Assembly (NCBI GenBank): GCA_964644705.1
Contig: CAZXYF010000020.1
Coordinates: 1 to 26,311, forward strand
Reading direction: 5' to 3'
DNA length: 26,311 nt
Origin: CAZXYF01 sp964644705
GTDB taxonomy: Bacteria > Planctomycetota > Brocadiia > SM23-32
Under the pieces are notes generated by a model, which saw only the letters and a list, made by a program, of their open reading frames with translations, was not told where the DNA came from and did not search any database. The position numbers and the translations under genes are program-made. The number at the start of each line of letters is the position of its first letter. Position 1 is the stretch's first letter. Positions 13,881-22,260 of this stretch are shown piece by piece.

Positions 13881-16532
13881 ATGACCGTCTCCTCAAAAAA
13901 AACAGACATCCATAAGATTATATTGGTGGCATTGTTCACAGTGCTGGTCGTGGGGTCGCCCGCCGTGCCATCGGATCTTTCCGTGACCGACCGGAGTGAT
14001 GGAGCTATCGGAGTACAAAACGAGGTGTACAGGGTCATCATCCGCCCGAATAGGGGGGCAGTTATCAGTTCCCTGCAGTTCGGTTCCGGAGCGAAAATGC
14101 AGGCCACTCGATGGGATAAGGGAACCTACAGTGGTCTGGTGATGGAACGCATCACGGCCGGACGACAGTACGAAGAAGTGAGCCGCAAAACGGACGATCA
14201 TCAGATCCGTCTGACGTTTTCCGCAGATGCCGGTCATCTTTCCGTCAAAAAAACTTATTATTTTCAGCGACAATCCGGCATCATCCGAGTCCAGCTGCGA
14301 TTTGAAAACACGGCTGAATATGCGCTTACGGGCTATGATTCACCGCTGATAACAAACCTGCTCCAGGCCACTGAACGGGGACAGTCGTCTAACAGTTACT
14401 ACTGTATGGCGCAGAATGGCCGTCCGAAGGTGATCAATGCATCACGCGCTCTGAGAGAGCTGAATCGGAGGCGTACAAGGGGGCAAAAATGTCATTGGAT
14501 GGCGATGACGGATCCTGCTCGTCAGTGTGGAATTGGCGTTATGTTTGTCGATTCAGCCCATCGCTGTCCCTATGTCAGCCGGAACGCTCGCGGGCAACGA
14601 GTGATCAACTGGAGCTATGGATCCATCCCCCCGAAGAGCATCCTGCGAACCTCTTTTCTTATCATACCATTTGAGGGGTTCTCGGCCGTGAGCGAGATGA
14701 ATAAACGTTTCCTGGCTGACACGGTGGTCATGGAGGAGAGCGAAGAGAGTGTGAAGATGCAGTTTCGGTTTATGCCCCTGCGAAAGGCGATGAAAGAGGT
14801 CTCGATCGTCAGCCGGGCGTACGACAGGACTGGTAAAGAACTCCAGCCCTGTGAGCCGCTGATGTATGACCGAATCCCCGCCCGCAAAGTTGTAAGCGCT
14901 GAGGTCGAGCTGCCCGCCAATGAACGCACACCGGCATGGCTGTTGTATGAAGTGTATGAGCAGGGGGAAAAATTTGGAGAGTTGTTGGGGAAGGTGCGGG
15001 GCGGGACAGATATCCCGGAGATCACGTTGAGAGAACTGCCTCCCCCGGATATCACTGAAAAAGCCTCCGGTGGAGGTGCACTTCGTGAGGGTGAGAGTGC
15101 CTCACAGGGGGAGGCTTTTGTCTTAGAAAACGCCAGCCCCGGGATGTTTCCCCCAGCAGCGGGAAGGCTCGAATTAGCCCTTCTCTCCGGCGAGAAGGAA
15201 ACCGTCTTCTGGACAATTCGCGCGCGAGAAAACATCAGTTCACTGAACATTTCGCTCCAGGGAACAGGAGACGATGAGAGGGATAATGTACAGTCTCTGC
15301 CGCCGTCAGCCTGCTACACCTGGATTGTCAGAAATAGGTCGGATGGTGGGTGGTCAATGGACCCGTATTCAAAACAGGAATTGCGCAAAGGAGAACGAGT
15401 ATGGGCGGCTTTCACTATCGATACTGAGGGATTGGAAGCGGGAGTGTACAGGGGGGAACTGACCATTACTGGAGCCGAACAGCAGGTGACCACCAGTCTT
15501 CAGGTGCGGATATCGAAAATCAAGTTATCGCGTATCGCTCGTTTCGGGTTGTGGTATAGTGGGGTGACTCCTGACAGTGGCGTTACGGATAAGTTGAGCA
15601 GTCTGGGGGCAAACGGGGTGGTTTATCGTTGGGCTGGTTCCGCGCATGCGCAATCCTTCAGATCTATGATCCGTGACGCCCACAAACAGGGATACGACCA
15701 GGTGGCCTTTACGGATCCCGGAATGAGTGTGACGCGCGCCTCGGAGGTTGATTCTGTCACCGATATATCAATGCCCTCTGGCGTTCGGGGTAAACCTGTG
15801 TGGCAATTGTGGGGTGATATCGATTCTCGTGAATTGGCTGAACTACTGCAAAAAAAGGGGTTTGCGATCGCCTTGCTGCTTGATCGGGCGTCCCGGTTGA
15901 CGGTGGGCGATATATGGAGAGGCGCAAATCCGTCGTTCTGGATGGTGGAAAACGGGTGTGAGCTGGGAGTGGTGCCCGGGCTCATTGAATCGGGGGGAAT
16001 ATCAGCAAAAAGCAGTGTGTGGTGTGCTTTTGATATTCGCGACGCAAGTTGGAAGGATGTGGTCATTCCGGCGCGGCGAGCGGCCTGGGCAAGTGCGTGG
16101 CAGGGCGTTGCTGGAGTGGTGTTTTCTGATGAATATAGAAATGGGGGGAATGGAAGGGGGCGGCCAGTGTGGCATGTGCTGAGAGACGTGCGCGACGAAG
16201 CTGCCATCTGTGCGGAGATGTTACGCAGAGCAAAAGCGCTCTCCGAAGGGAGTGTGGAGAACCAGGCTGCGAGGCTGAAGCGGGCGGAGATTCTGACGGA
16301 AGTGGGGGGGATTATCGGACGGGGGACGGACTGCAGTCTGCGGGTGCAACAGGTGCGGCGAGGATATCGTACCGTACCACGTGCAGTAACCAGTAACCCG
16401 CGGCGTTCAGTGATAAGTGGATACCGCCACGCCAAGACCGAAGCGATTGAGCTGATGGAAATGATGCTGTCTCTGGTCGATCAACAGGGGAGGGCGGAGC
16501 GTTCTTATCGGCCAGCCCGTGGCGTCAAGTAG
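13881..16532 (+). CDS. Large secreted protein of unknown function, possible carbohydrate-active fold
   Basis: The 883-residue protein begins with a signal peptide (basic start, then IILVALFTVLVVGSPAVPS). Residues about 40-280 (NEVYRVIIRPNRGAVISSL, then alternating strands) resemble the galactose-mutarotase/YidC-periplasmic beta-sandwich type. Residues about 385-410 are a Gly/Ala/Glu-rich linker encoded by a hairpin (15058-15119). Residues about 440-545 look like another beta domain. Residues about 545-770, with FGLWYSG, LGANGVVYRW, GYDQVAFTD, WCAFDI and WQGVAGVVFSDEY, look like a degenerate TIM barrel such as found in uncharacterised glycosidases. No catalytic residues can be assigned. GGAG lies about seven bases before the ATG. 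It is 49 bases after ptsI, so it may share that transcript. Function is not known; the carbohydrate link is inference. Confidence 0.7.
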   Translation: MTVSSKKTDIHKIILVALFTVLVVGSPAVPSDLSVTDRSDGAIGVQNEVYRVIIRPNRGAVISSLQFGSGAKMQATRWDKGTYSGLVMERITAGRQYEEVSRKTDDHQIRLTFSADAGHLSVKKTYYFQRQSGIIRVQLRFENTAEYALTGYDSPLITNLLQATERGQSSNSYYCMAQNGRPKVINASRALRELNRRRTRGQKCHWMAMTDPARQCGIGVMFVDSAHRCPYVSRNARGQRVINWSYGSIPPKSILRTSFLIIPFEGFSAVSEMNKRFLADTVVMEESEESVKMQFRFMPLRKAMKEVSIVSRAYDRTGKELQPCEPLMYDRIPARKVVSAEVELPANERTPAWLLYEVYEQGEKFGELLGKVRGGTDIPEITLRELPPPDITEKASGGGALREGESASQGEAFVLENASPGMFPPAAGRLELALLSGEKETVFWTIRARENISSLNISLQGTGDDERDNVQSLPPSACYTWIVRNRSDGGWSMDPYSKQELRKGERVWAAFTIDTEGLEAGVYRGELTITGAEQQVTTSLQVRISKIKLSRIARFGLWYSGVTPDSGVTDKLSSLGANGVVYRWAGSAHAQSFRSMIRDAHKQGYDQVAFTDPGMSVTRASEVDSVTDISMPSGVRGKPVWQLWGDIDSRELAELLQKKGFAIALLLDRASRLTVGDIWRGANPSFWMVENGCELGVVPGLIESGGISAKSSVWCAFDIRDASWKDVVIPARRAAWASAWQGVAGVVFSDEYRNGGNGRGRPVWHVLRDVRDEAAICAEMLRRAKALSEGSVENQAARLKRAEILTEVGGIIGRGTDCSLRVQQVRRGYRTVPRAVTSNPRRSVISGYRHAKTEAIELMEMMLSLVDQQGRAERSYRPARGVK
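15058..15119 (+). repeat. Nested inverted repeat inside the secreted-protein gene
   Basis: AAAAGCCTCC (15059-15068) and GGAGGCTTTT (15110-15119) are perfect 10-base inverted arms. Inside them GTGAGG (15085-15090) and CCTCAC (15100-15105) form a second stem. The DNA encodes a Gly/Ala/Ser/Glu-rich linker in frame. The arms end in A and T runs, as terminators do. Confidence 0.75.
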
Positions 16533-16550
16533 GCCTCCATATTTCGCCGC

Positions 16551-16580
16551 TTGACTTTCCCCGCTGGAATACCCCACAAT
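16551..16580 (+). promoter_or_regulatory. Possible promoter for the Gfo/Idh operon
   Basis: TTGACT (16551-16556) and CACAAT (16575-16580) are separated by 18 bases; the -35 matches five of six and the -10 four of six. A bulged stem (CCCCACAATC at 16572-16581 against GATTTGGGG at 16591-16599) overlaps the -10 and could be an operator or leader hairpin. Confidence 0.35.
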
Positions 16581-16636
16581 CCAGATCCGAGATTTGGGGA
16601 CTCAGGGTTGTTTTTATCTTCTAAAGGAGGACGATG

Positions 16637-17806
16637 ATGGCGAAAAAAGACGTGAATATCGGTCTTGTTGGATGTGGGTTCATGGCGACTGCTCACAGTT
16701 TCGGCTATCGAAACTGCCGAGCCGTCTGGGATACGGAGGCCAATCCGGTGATGAAATGTATCGCCGGAACCGAATCAGAGGATGTTGTCAGGGAAACCGC
16801 TGAACGTCTCGGCTGGCAGGAATATTCCACGGATTGGGAGGCGATGGTGCAACGCGACGACATTGATCTCGTGGATATCAGCAGCCCGAATTTCGCCCAT
16901 GTTGAAAATGCAATAGCGGCCGCGGAAGCGGGCAAAGATATCCTGTGTGAGAAGCCGTTAGCCAACGATCTGGAAAAAGCCCAGAAGATACATCAGGCCG
17001 CACAGGATGCAGGAGTGAAGGCGATGTGCGGTTTCACCTACCGGCAGGCTCCGGCGGTGCAGCTGGCAAAGGAAATGATTGAATCGGGAGAGCTCGGTGA
17101 AATCTATCATGTGCGAGCTAACTACCTCCAGGATTTTATCATGGATCCGGAATTCCCACTGATCTGGCGCCTGAAAAAAGAGCTGGCCGGCAGTGGTGCG
17201 CTGGGGGACCTTGGAGCGCACATTACCGATATGATGCGTTACCTGGTCGGTGATGTTGAATCGGTATCGGGAACCATGGAAACCTTCGTCGAGGAGCGCC
17301 CCGTGGAAGAAGCAGGCGGTGGCACCAAGCTCAAAGACCGGGACGCCTCCGACCAGATGGGAGAGGTGACAGTGGATGACGCCTCCATCTGGTGTGCTCG
17401 GTTTGTCAATGGAGCCATCGGAACGTTCGAGGCAACTCGTTTTGCCGGCGGCCGCAAGAATTATCACACCTTTGAAATCAATGGATCCAAAGGCAGCATC
17501 GGCTGGAACTTCGAGGATATGAATTATCTGGATTACTGGAAAGCCGGTGAAGGTGTAAAACAGGGGTATCGCAAGATTCTTGCGACCAGCGAAGACACGC
17601 CCGGTTTTGAAAACTGGTGGCCGGATGGTCATCTCATTGGTTACGGTGAATGTTTTGTCAATGAGATGAAGGAAATGATGGACGCTATTGCCGAAGACCG
17701 ACAACCGGAACCCAGTTTTGAGGATGGGGTAAAATGTCAGGCCGTGCTGGAGGCCGTCACGCGTTCCAGTGAGGAAGAATGCTGGGTGGATGTCCCGAAA
17801 GTCTGA
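16637..17806 (+). CDS. Gfo/Idh/MocA-family NAD(P)-dependent oxidoreductase
   Basis: Members of this family oxidise or reduce hydroxyls of sugars, inositols and related compounds using NAD(P). The N-terminal Rossmann fold has NIGLVGCGFMA (8-17, glycine motif) and the family EKP motif in CEKPLAN (E105-K106-P107). The C-terminal domain has GALGDLGAHITDM with D191 and H195 in the catalytic DxxxH position. Length is 389 residues. ATG 16637 is chosen over the adjacent ATG 16634 because it sits six bases after a strong AAAGGAGG; the other would be only three. The sugar isomerase-like gene follows after 86 bases, a common pairing in catabolism of inositols and 3-keto sugars. The precise substrate is unknown. 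Confidence 0.92.
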   Translation: MAKKDVNIGLVGCGFMATAHSFGYRNCRAVWDTEANPVMKCIAGTESEDVVRETAERLGWQEYSTDWEAMVQRDDIDLVDISSPNFAHVENAIAAAEAGKDILCEKPLANDLEKAQKIHQAAQDAGVKAMCGFTYRQAPAVQLAKEMIESGELGEIYHVRANYLQDFIMDPEFPLIWRLKKELAGSGALGDLGAHITDMMRYLVGDVESVSGTMETFVEERPVEEAGGGTKLKDRDASDQMGEVTVDDASIWCARFVNGAIGTFEATRFAGGRKNYHTFEINGSKGSIGWNFEDMNYLDYWKAGEGVKQGYRKILATSEDTPGFENWWPDGHLIGYGECFVNEMKEMMDAIAEDRQPEPSFEDGVKCQAVLEAVTRSSEEECWVDVPKV

Positions 17807-17821
17807 CCTGATCTGCAAGGG

Positions 17822-17866
17822 TGGGGTGGTCCCCCGGAGGGGTCATCCCACATTTATTTTTCACAT
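17822..17866 (+). terminator. Intraoperonic hairpin followed by T-rich run
   Basis: From 17822 to 17850, TGGGGTGGTCCC pairs with GGGGTCATCCCA through about 12 pairs, three of them G-U, around a short loop. A T-rich run CATTTATTTTTCAC follows. It lies between the oxidoreductase stop and the ribosome site of the isomerase gene, so it could be a partial terminator, an RNA-processing hairpin or an attenuator. Confidence 0.5.
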
Positions 17867-17892
17867 GTTATAGGTTCAAGGAGGAACCAGTC

Positions 17893-18888
17893 ATGGCGCG
17901 ACCCGTAACGTTATTTACCGGACAATGGGCTGACATGCCGCTCGAACAGCTCGCCCGCAAGGCAAGTGAATGGGGATATGATGGCCTGGAACTCGCGTGC
18001 TGGGGCGATCATTTTGATGCGTCTCAGGGGGCTGCAAATGCCGCGTACGGACAGGAAAAACTGGATATGTTGCAAAAAGTGGGACTGGGATGTTGGGCTA
18101 TAAGCCACCATCTCGGGGGGCAGTGCGTGCTGGACAACATTGATGAGCGACATTATGAACTGGCGCCCGCGGAATGTGAGGGAGACCCAGAAGCAGTGCG
18201 TCAGTGGGGTATCGATCAGATGAAGGACGCTGCCCGCGCGGCGGAGAAGATGGATATAGATGTCGTATGTGGATTCACCGGAAGTTCCATCTGGCATCTG
18301 ATTTATAGTTTCCCCCCCATTGACGAGCAGATGATCGAAGATGGATACAAGTTGTTCGCTGAGCGATGGAACCCCATACTGGACGTATTCGGAGAATGCG
18401 GGGTGAAATTCGCCCTCGAGGTGCATCCCACTGAGATAGCTTTTGATATTGTCACCGCAGAACGAGCCCTGGAGGCGGTGGACAATCGGGAGGAATTTGG
18501 CTTCAATTTTGATCCCAGTCACCTCCAGTGGCAGGGAATAGATCCGGTCAAATTCATCGAGACGTTCCCGGATCGAATTTATCATGTGCACATGAAAGAT
18601 TGTGCTGTCACCCTCGATGGGCGCACGGGCATTCTGAGTTCGCATCTTGACTTCGGTCAGCCGGGACGCGGGTGGGATTTCCGGAGCCTGGGACGGGGTG
18701 ATGTGAACTTTGAAGAGATAATCCGGGCCCTCAACCGCATCGGATACGACGGTCCGCTGTCGGTGGAATGGGAAGACAGCGGGATGGACCGCGAACACGG
18801 AGCCAGTGAAGCTGCAGCCTTCGTGCGATCAGTTGATTTCGAGCCCAGCACGGTGGCGTTTGATGACGCCTTTGACGAGGAGGAGTAA
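17893..18888 (+). CDS. Sugar-phosphate isomerase/epimerase-like protein (xylose isomerase-type TIM barrel)
   Basis: This 331-residue protein belongs to the xylose isomerase-like/AP endonuclease 2 TIM-barrel superfamily, metal-dependent enzymes that isomerise or epimerise sugars. The probable metal ligands can be followed: E176 in FALEVHPTE, D207 in GFNFDPSHL, H233 in YHVHMKD and the Glu in PLSVEWED near the C-terminus. The early part shows GYDGLELACWGDHF and GLGCWAISHHLGGQCV, the usual first and third strands. ATG 17893 is chosen because AAGGAGG lies upstream; the longer frame from GTG 17821 runs through the hairpin and is unlikely. It probably acts on the same compound as the upstream oxidoreductase. 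The acidic C-terminal tail (AFDDAFDEEE) is unremarkable. Confidence 0.9.
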   Translation: MARPVTLFTGQWADMPLEQLARKASEWGYDGLELACWGDHFDASQGAANAAYGQEKLDMLQKVGLGCWAISHHLGGQCVLDNIDERHYELAPAECEGDPEAVRQWGIDQMKDAARAAEKMDIDVVCGFTGSSIWHLIYSFPPIDEQMIEDGYKLFAERWNPILDVFGECGVKFALEVHPTEIAFDIVTAERALEAVDNREEFGFNFDPSHLQWQGIDPVKFIETFPDRIYHVHMKDCAVTLDGRTGILSSHLDFGQPGRGWDFRSLGRGDVNFEEIIRALNRIGYDGPLSVEWEDSGMDREHGASEAAAFVRSVDFEPSTVAFDDAFDEEE

Positions 18889-18928
18889 CCCGGCGCGCGC
18901 AGGTGGACTCAGATAAATACTGGTTAGA

Positions 18929-18961
18929 AAGGGCGTGCGGCATATTCCGCACGCCCTTTTT
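18929..18961 (+). terminator. Intrinsic terminator after the isomerase gene
   Basis: AAGGGCGTGCGG pairs perfectly with CCGCACGCCCTT around CATATT, followed by a short T-tract. It closes the oxidoreductase/isomerase operon. Confidence 0.92.
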
Positions 18962-19035
18962 GTACGTGTACAGTTCTGTGGGGGGCTGGTGCCGAAGTTG
19001 AAAGCTCCGCCGCCTTACCGGATAATGGAGCATAG

Positions 19036-19821
19036 ATGAAGGGGGATTGTCATCATTTTCAAGCACCTGAGCCAATCGACTCTGGAGGGCGGAATAGCTG
19101 TCAGATGGAGCACTTGAAGCCATTAAATGTGATGGACAACATAGGTTTCTGGCCGGAACGAGCGGCCGTCATTGATGCCATACAGGATGTTTTGCATTAC
19201 GGTCGAGCGGGCATGGAGATGTCGGTGCGCGATTATGGGCGGTACAGGAGCTCTGATTGGCGTGATGAAGGGAATAATCTGGTTCCCTGGCAGAGCGTGG
19301 ACTGGTACGTGTATGATGCACTCAGTGAGGACCGCATGCAGGTTGATGCAACGCAGATCCTGGATAGCCTGTCGAGCGAACCATGGCGCGATGACCGGCT
19401 AATAGGAGATCACTACGATCTTTTCCTTATGGAAGAAGACATGTATATGCCTGCACCGACGGGAGAATCTGAAGATCCGGCATATTGCGTGGGCGGATCA
19501 AAACGGGATATGGCGGCGGTGGTAAGTGTACACCGCATTGATCATATCTGGGGGCTGCCGTACGGAAATACGAAAACGGAAGTCATGCGGCAACTGTGTT
19601 TTATGTTTGGAATACCCACCCGGTCACGTCCCGATGTTAGACGATCCCTGAAAGTCGGCCGGGGGGTATATTGCACGAATGACTGCATTCTGGGGAAAGT
19701 AGAGGAAGCGCCCGAAGAGTGGGATCGATTGACGGAACAGCGTATTCAGCGGGGGGCATTTTGTGAACACTGTGAGGAAGACCTGCGCAGTTTCTTCCAG
19801 CCCGACGGCGGGGACAATTAG
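19036..19821 (+). CDS. Archaemetzincin-like protein lacking the HExxH zinc motif
   Basis: Archaemetzincins are metalloproteases with a HExxHxxGxxH zinc site followed by conserved cysteines. This 261-residue protein shows the family layout: VDATQILDSL (103-112), a DLFLMEEDMYMP strand (128-139), AAVVSVHRI (160-168), then the helix where HExxH is expected, and finally C213-x3-C217 and C243-x2-C246. The expected helix reads TEVMRQLCFMFGIP: both zinc histidines are replaced (T181, R185), although the Glu and the helix/Gly spacing remain. The sequence has no frameshift here and the gene is otherwise intact. It is thus probably a non-catalytic homologue, perhaps with a cysteine-bound structural zinc. 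Start ATG 19036 has GGAG five to six bases upstream. The gene stands alone after a terminator; homology is a judgement by eye. Confidence 0.68.
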   Translation: MKGDCHHFQAPEPIDSGGRNSCQMEHLKPLNVMDNIGFWPERAAVIDAIQDVLHYGRAGMEMSVRDYGRYRSSDWRDEGNNLVPWQSVDWYVYDALSEDRMQVDATQILDSLSSEPWRDDRLIGDHYDLFLMEEDMYMPAPTGESEDPAYCVGGSKRDMAAVVSVHRIDHIWGLPYGNTKTEVMRQLCFMFGIPTRSRPDVRRSLKVGRGVYCTNDCILGKVEEAPEEWDRLTEQRIQRGAFCEHCEEDLRSFFQPDGGDN

Positions 19822-19826
19822 TTCTG

Positions 19827-19900
19827 TCCGAGCAGGATAGCGTGAGAACAGGATCCATAGAAGCGTGTCTGACACTTCAGGACACTTATGAAGGCCCGCT
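19827..19900 (+). repeat. Dispersed structured repeat, copy 2
   Basis: This 74-nt copy matches 134-205 in the same orientation. It fills the 78-base gap between two convergent genes and its CCGCT end touches the stop codon of the PP2C gene. Inner pairing GTGTC with GACAC and CTGA with TCAG suggests a hairpin, so it may serve as a two-way terminator or mRNA end-protector. Confidence 0.75.
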
Positions 19901-21090
19901 TAGTGAATCTCGATGGCAACGATACATACGTCGTCAGGCCTCTTGCGGGACTGGCGAAAGTTTTCGGTCTCGCGGACAACTGTTTCGATCAAATCACGCG
20001 GGATGAGCCGCGCGTTTTCAGCCACCAGTTTGCGCATGCGTTCCAGTCCATACATCTCCCCCTCCCGGTTCATGACCTCGTAAACACCATCCGTAAAGCC
20101 GAGGAGAATATCTCCAGCGGAGAGGTCGCGGGTGGCTGAGGGGAAATCCGCATCATGGAAGAAACCGAGAGCCGGTCCGGTTTTGCTACTGTCGATGAGC
20201 GGCTCGCAGGTCATGTCGTATTTACTGATGTGAAATGGGCATACATGGCCGGCGCTGGCGACGCTGACGGTCCGTTGTTCCCCGTCGATGATAAGTAGAA
20301 AACCGGTCGCGAAGATATGCGGGGAAAGTCCCCCCATTATGTTTCGAAAGCGTGAGTTCACGTCCTGAAGCACTTCGGTGGCGGTTTTATCCTCCAGGTA
20401 AACGTGTTCGAAAACGGCTTTCAACATGCTTGTTACCAGAGCGGCACGTATGCCGTGACCACTGACATCGCTGAGAAAAATTACGGCTCTTTCATCCGAT
20501 AACTCCGCAATTTGAAAGATGTCTCCACCGATGACGTCCGCCGGCGTATAGATGTGGTTGAAAGAGACGTTCTTGATTGCGGGATATTGCTGGGGGAGTA
20601 GAGTTTCCTGGAGGCGGTGTGCCATTTCCATCCCCTGCTCCAGCTCCTGATTCCGCGCTGCGAGCTCCTGGTTGACTGATTCCAGGTTCTCGTTGCGGGC
20701 CTTCAGATCATCATGGAGTTCCTTGTAGCGCAGTAGCATGCGGATGCGCACGAGTAGGTCTGCGCGCTGGATTGGGCGGGATACGAAATCATCAGCGCCC
20801 AGCTCCAGGGCTTTCTTACCGGCCGACTCGTCCACGGGTTCGATGAGGGCAACAATAGGGACGCCGGCTGTTCTGGGCTTTGAGTGGAGCTCCGAGCAGA
20901 GGGATTCATGTTCTACGTCCGCGCGTGGTATGTCCAGAATTACACAGTCAACATCCCCCTCGTCCACCCGTTTGCACGCGCTCTGGCACTCGTCAGTCGT
21001 GTCGATAGAGTACCCTTCGGGTTCAAGATACTCACGCAGAGTGGAGAGGTCATCAGGACTGGGATTTACGATGAGTATACGCTTCGGCAT
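19900..21090 (-). CDS. Response regulator with PP2C (RsbU/SpoIIE-type) phosphatase output
   Basis: This 396-residue cytoplasmic protein joins a receiver domain (1-120) through a coiled coil (about 122-160, KARNENLESVNQELAARNQE) to a PP2C-type serine phosphatase (about 175-396). The phosphatase has its metal motifs: PADVIGGDIFQI, LSDVSGHGI, GFTDGVYEV and a terminal RPDDVCIVAI. Such proteins typically dephosphorylate anti-anti-sigma factors and thereby switch a general stress or other sigma factor. The receiver keeps D53 (VILDI), but the switch Ser/Thr is Ile (ALIEP) and the conserved Lys is Arg (FVSRPI, R105). The fit to normal receiver signalling is therefore uncertain. No anti-sigma gene is adjacent. 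A weak AGGGA lies upstream of ATG 21090. Confidence 0.92.
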   Translation of the reverse strand: MPKRILIVNPSPDDLSTLREYLEPEGYSIDTTDECQSACKRVDEGDVDCVILDIPRADVEHESLCSELHSKPRTAGVPIVALIEPVDESAGKKALELGADDFVSRPIQRADLLVRIRMLLRYKELHDDLKARNENLESVNQELAARNQELEQGMEMAHRLQETLLPQQYPAIKNVSFNHIYTPADVIGGDIFQIAELSDERAVIFLSDVSGHGIRAALVTSMLKAVFEHVYLEDKTATEVLQDVNSRFRNIMGGLSPHIFATGFLLIIDGEQRTVSVASAGHVCPFHISKYDMTCEPLIDSSKTGPALGFFHDADFPSATRDLSAGDILLGFTDGVYEVMNREGEMYGLERMRKLVAENARLIPRDLIETVVRETENFRQSRKRPDDVCIVAIEIH

Positions 21091-21320
21091 GCAAGCAATA
21101 ATTCCCTATGCGGGACAGGAGGAAAGATTAGAAGGGCAAAAGAAACAGATGTTGCTTGAGCTTAATGAGACAGCTTTCTCGCATCTTGCAGGCTGTATTC
21201 TCGTCTTGTTTCTAATGTTAGCGTATCGCGTGTTGGGAGGCAAGCGATAAGCTTGACGGCCGAGTAACTGCCCAATACAATGCGATGGGACATTGGATTG
21301 TAGCCGGGGAGTTGCTGTCT

Positions 21321-22259
21321 GTGAATAAACATACTATCCAAACAAACGAGCTGACCAAGGTGTATAGTTCAATTATACCCGGTCGGCAACAAGTCGCACT
21401 GGACAGATTGTCAATGAGTGTGCCCAGTGGAGAAGTGTTTGGCTTTCTTGGCCCCAATGGTGCAGGTAAGACGACTACGTTGAAATTGTTGCTGGGATTG
21501 AGTGAACCGACGTCGGGAACTGGTGAGATTCTGGGGAAATCAATTGGGGATCCAGCCATTCGGGAGGAGATAGGATACCTGGCGGAAAACCCCACTTTCT
21601 ATGATTATTTGTGCGCCGATGAATTTCTGAAATACTGCGCGAAGTTTTTCCGGCTTGGACGGAAAGAACGGGCCCGCCGTGCCGACAGGCTGCTGGATTA
21701 TGTTGGTTTGTCGGACAACAAATCCGAAAAGCTCAGCTCGTTTTCCAAAGGTATGCTCCAGCGGGTGGGCCTCGCCCAGGCGCTCATCAACGATCCACAG
21801 CTTTTGCTTCTGGACGAACCAATGAGTGGATTGGATCCAATGGGGCGTAAACAGTTTAAAGATTTAATACGACACGCCTGCCAGGACGAGGGGAAAACCG
21901 TGTTTTTCTGCTCCCATGTGCTCGCGGAAGTGGAGGAGGTCTGTGACCGGGTGGCCATCCTGTCCGAGGGGCGTCTTCTGACTCAGGATACACTTGACAA
22001 TCTCCTGTATCTGGATGAGACGATTTTTCGACTGAAGGGGGTTGATGAAAACCTGCTGGCAGCAATGCGTCATGAGGGATGTTCGATCGATACTGATGGG
22101 GATGTGAGGATCGTTCATGTGGCGGGGGAGGAGAAGGCGAACCGAATAGACGAACTCGTAGAGAAATCGGATGTTGAGCTGGTGGCGAAAGAAGTAAAAT
22201 CAGAATCCCTCGAAGAGTTTTTTGTCCGATCGGTGTCGGAGTCGCGAGGAGACAGGTAG
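21321..22259 (+). CDS. ABC transporter ATP-binding protein (ABC-2 exporter type)
   Basis: This 312-residue ATPase powers an exporter with the permease encoded next. Walker A is GPNGAGKT (44-51), the signature is SSFSKGMLQRVGLAQAL, Walker B is LLLLDEP, and the H-loop is FFCSHVL. The extension after the nucleotide domain (about residues 225-312) is typical of ABC-2 type exporters. GTG 21321 is chosen because GGGGAG lies nine bases upstream; an ATG at 21285 has no ribosome site and would add residues outside the domain. It is the first gene of a five-gene run to 24331. Substrate is unknown. Confidence 0.92.
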   Translation: MNKHTIQTNELTKVYSSIIPGRQQVALDRLSMSVPSGEVFGFLGPNGAGKTTTLKLLLGLSEPTSGTGEILGKSIGDPAIREEIGYLAENPTFYDYLCADEFLKYCAKFFRLGRKERARRADRLLDYVGLSDNKSEKLSSFSKGMLQRVGLAQALINDPQLLLLDEPMSGLDPMGRKQFKDLIRHACQDEGKTVFFCSHVLAEVEEVCDRVAILSEGRLLTQDTLDNLLYLDETIFRLKGVDENLLAAMRHEGCSIDTDGDVRIVHVAGEEKANRIDELVEKSDVELVAKEVKSESLEEFFVRSVSESRGDR

Positions 22260-22260
22260 G

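Noticed and set aside
17821..17892. Longer start (GTG 17821) for the isomerase-like protein
   Set aside because: It reads through a hairpin and has no ribosome site; ATG 17893 has AAGGAGG and begins at the first barrel strand.
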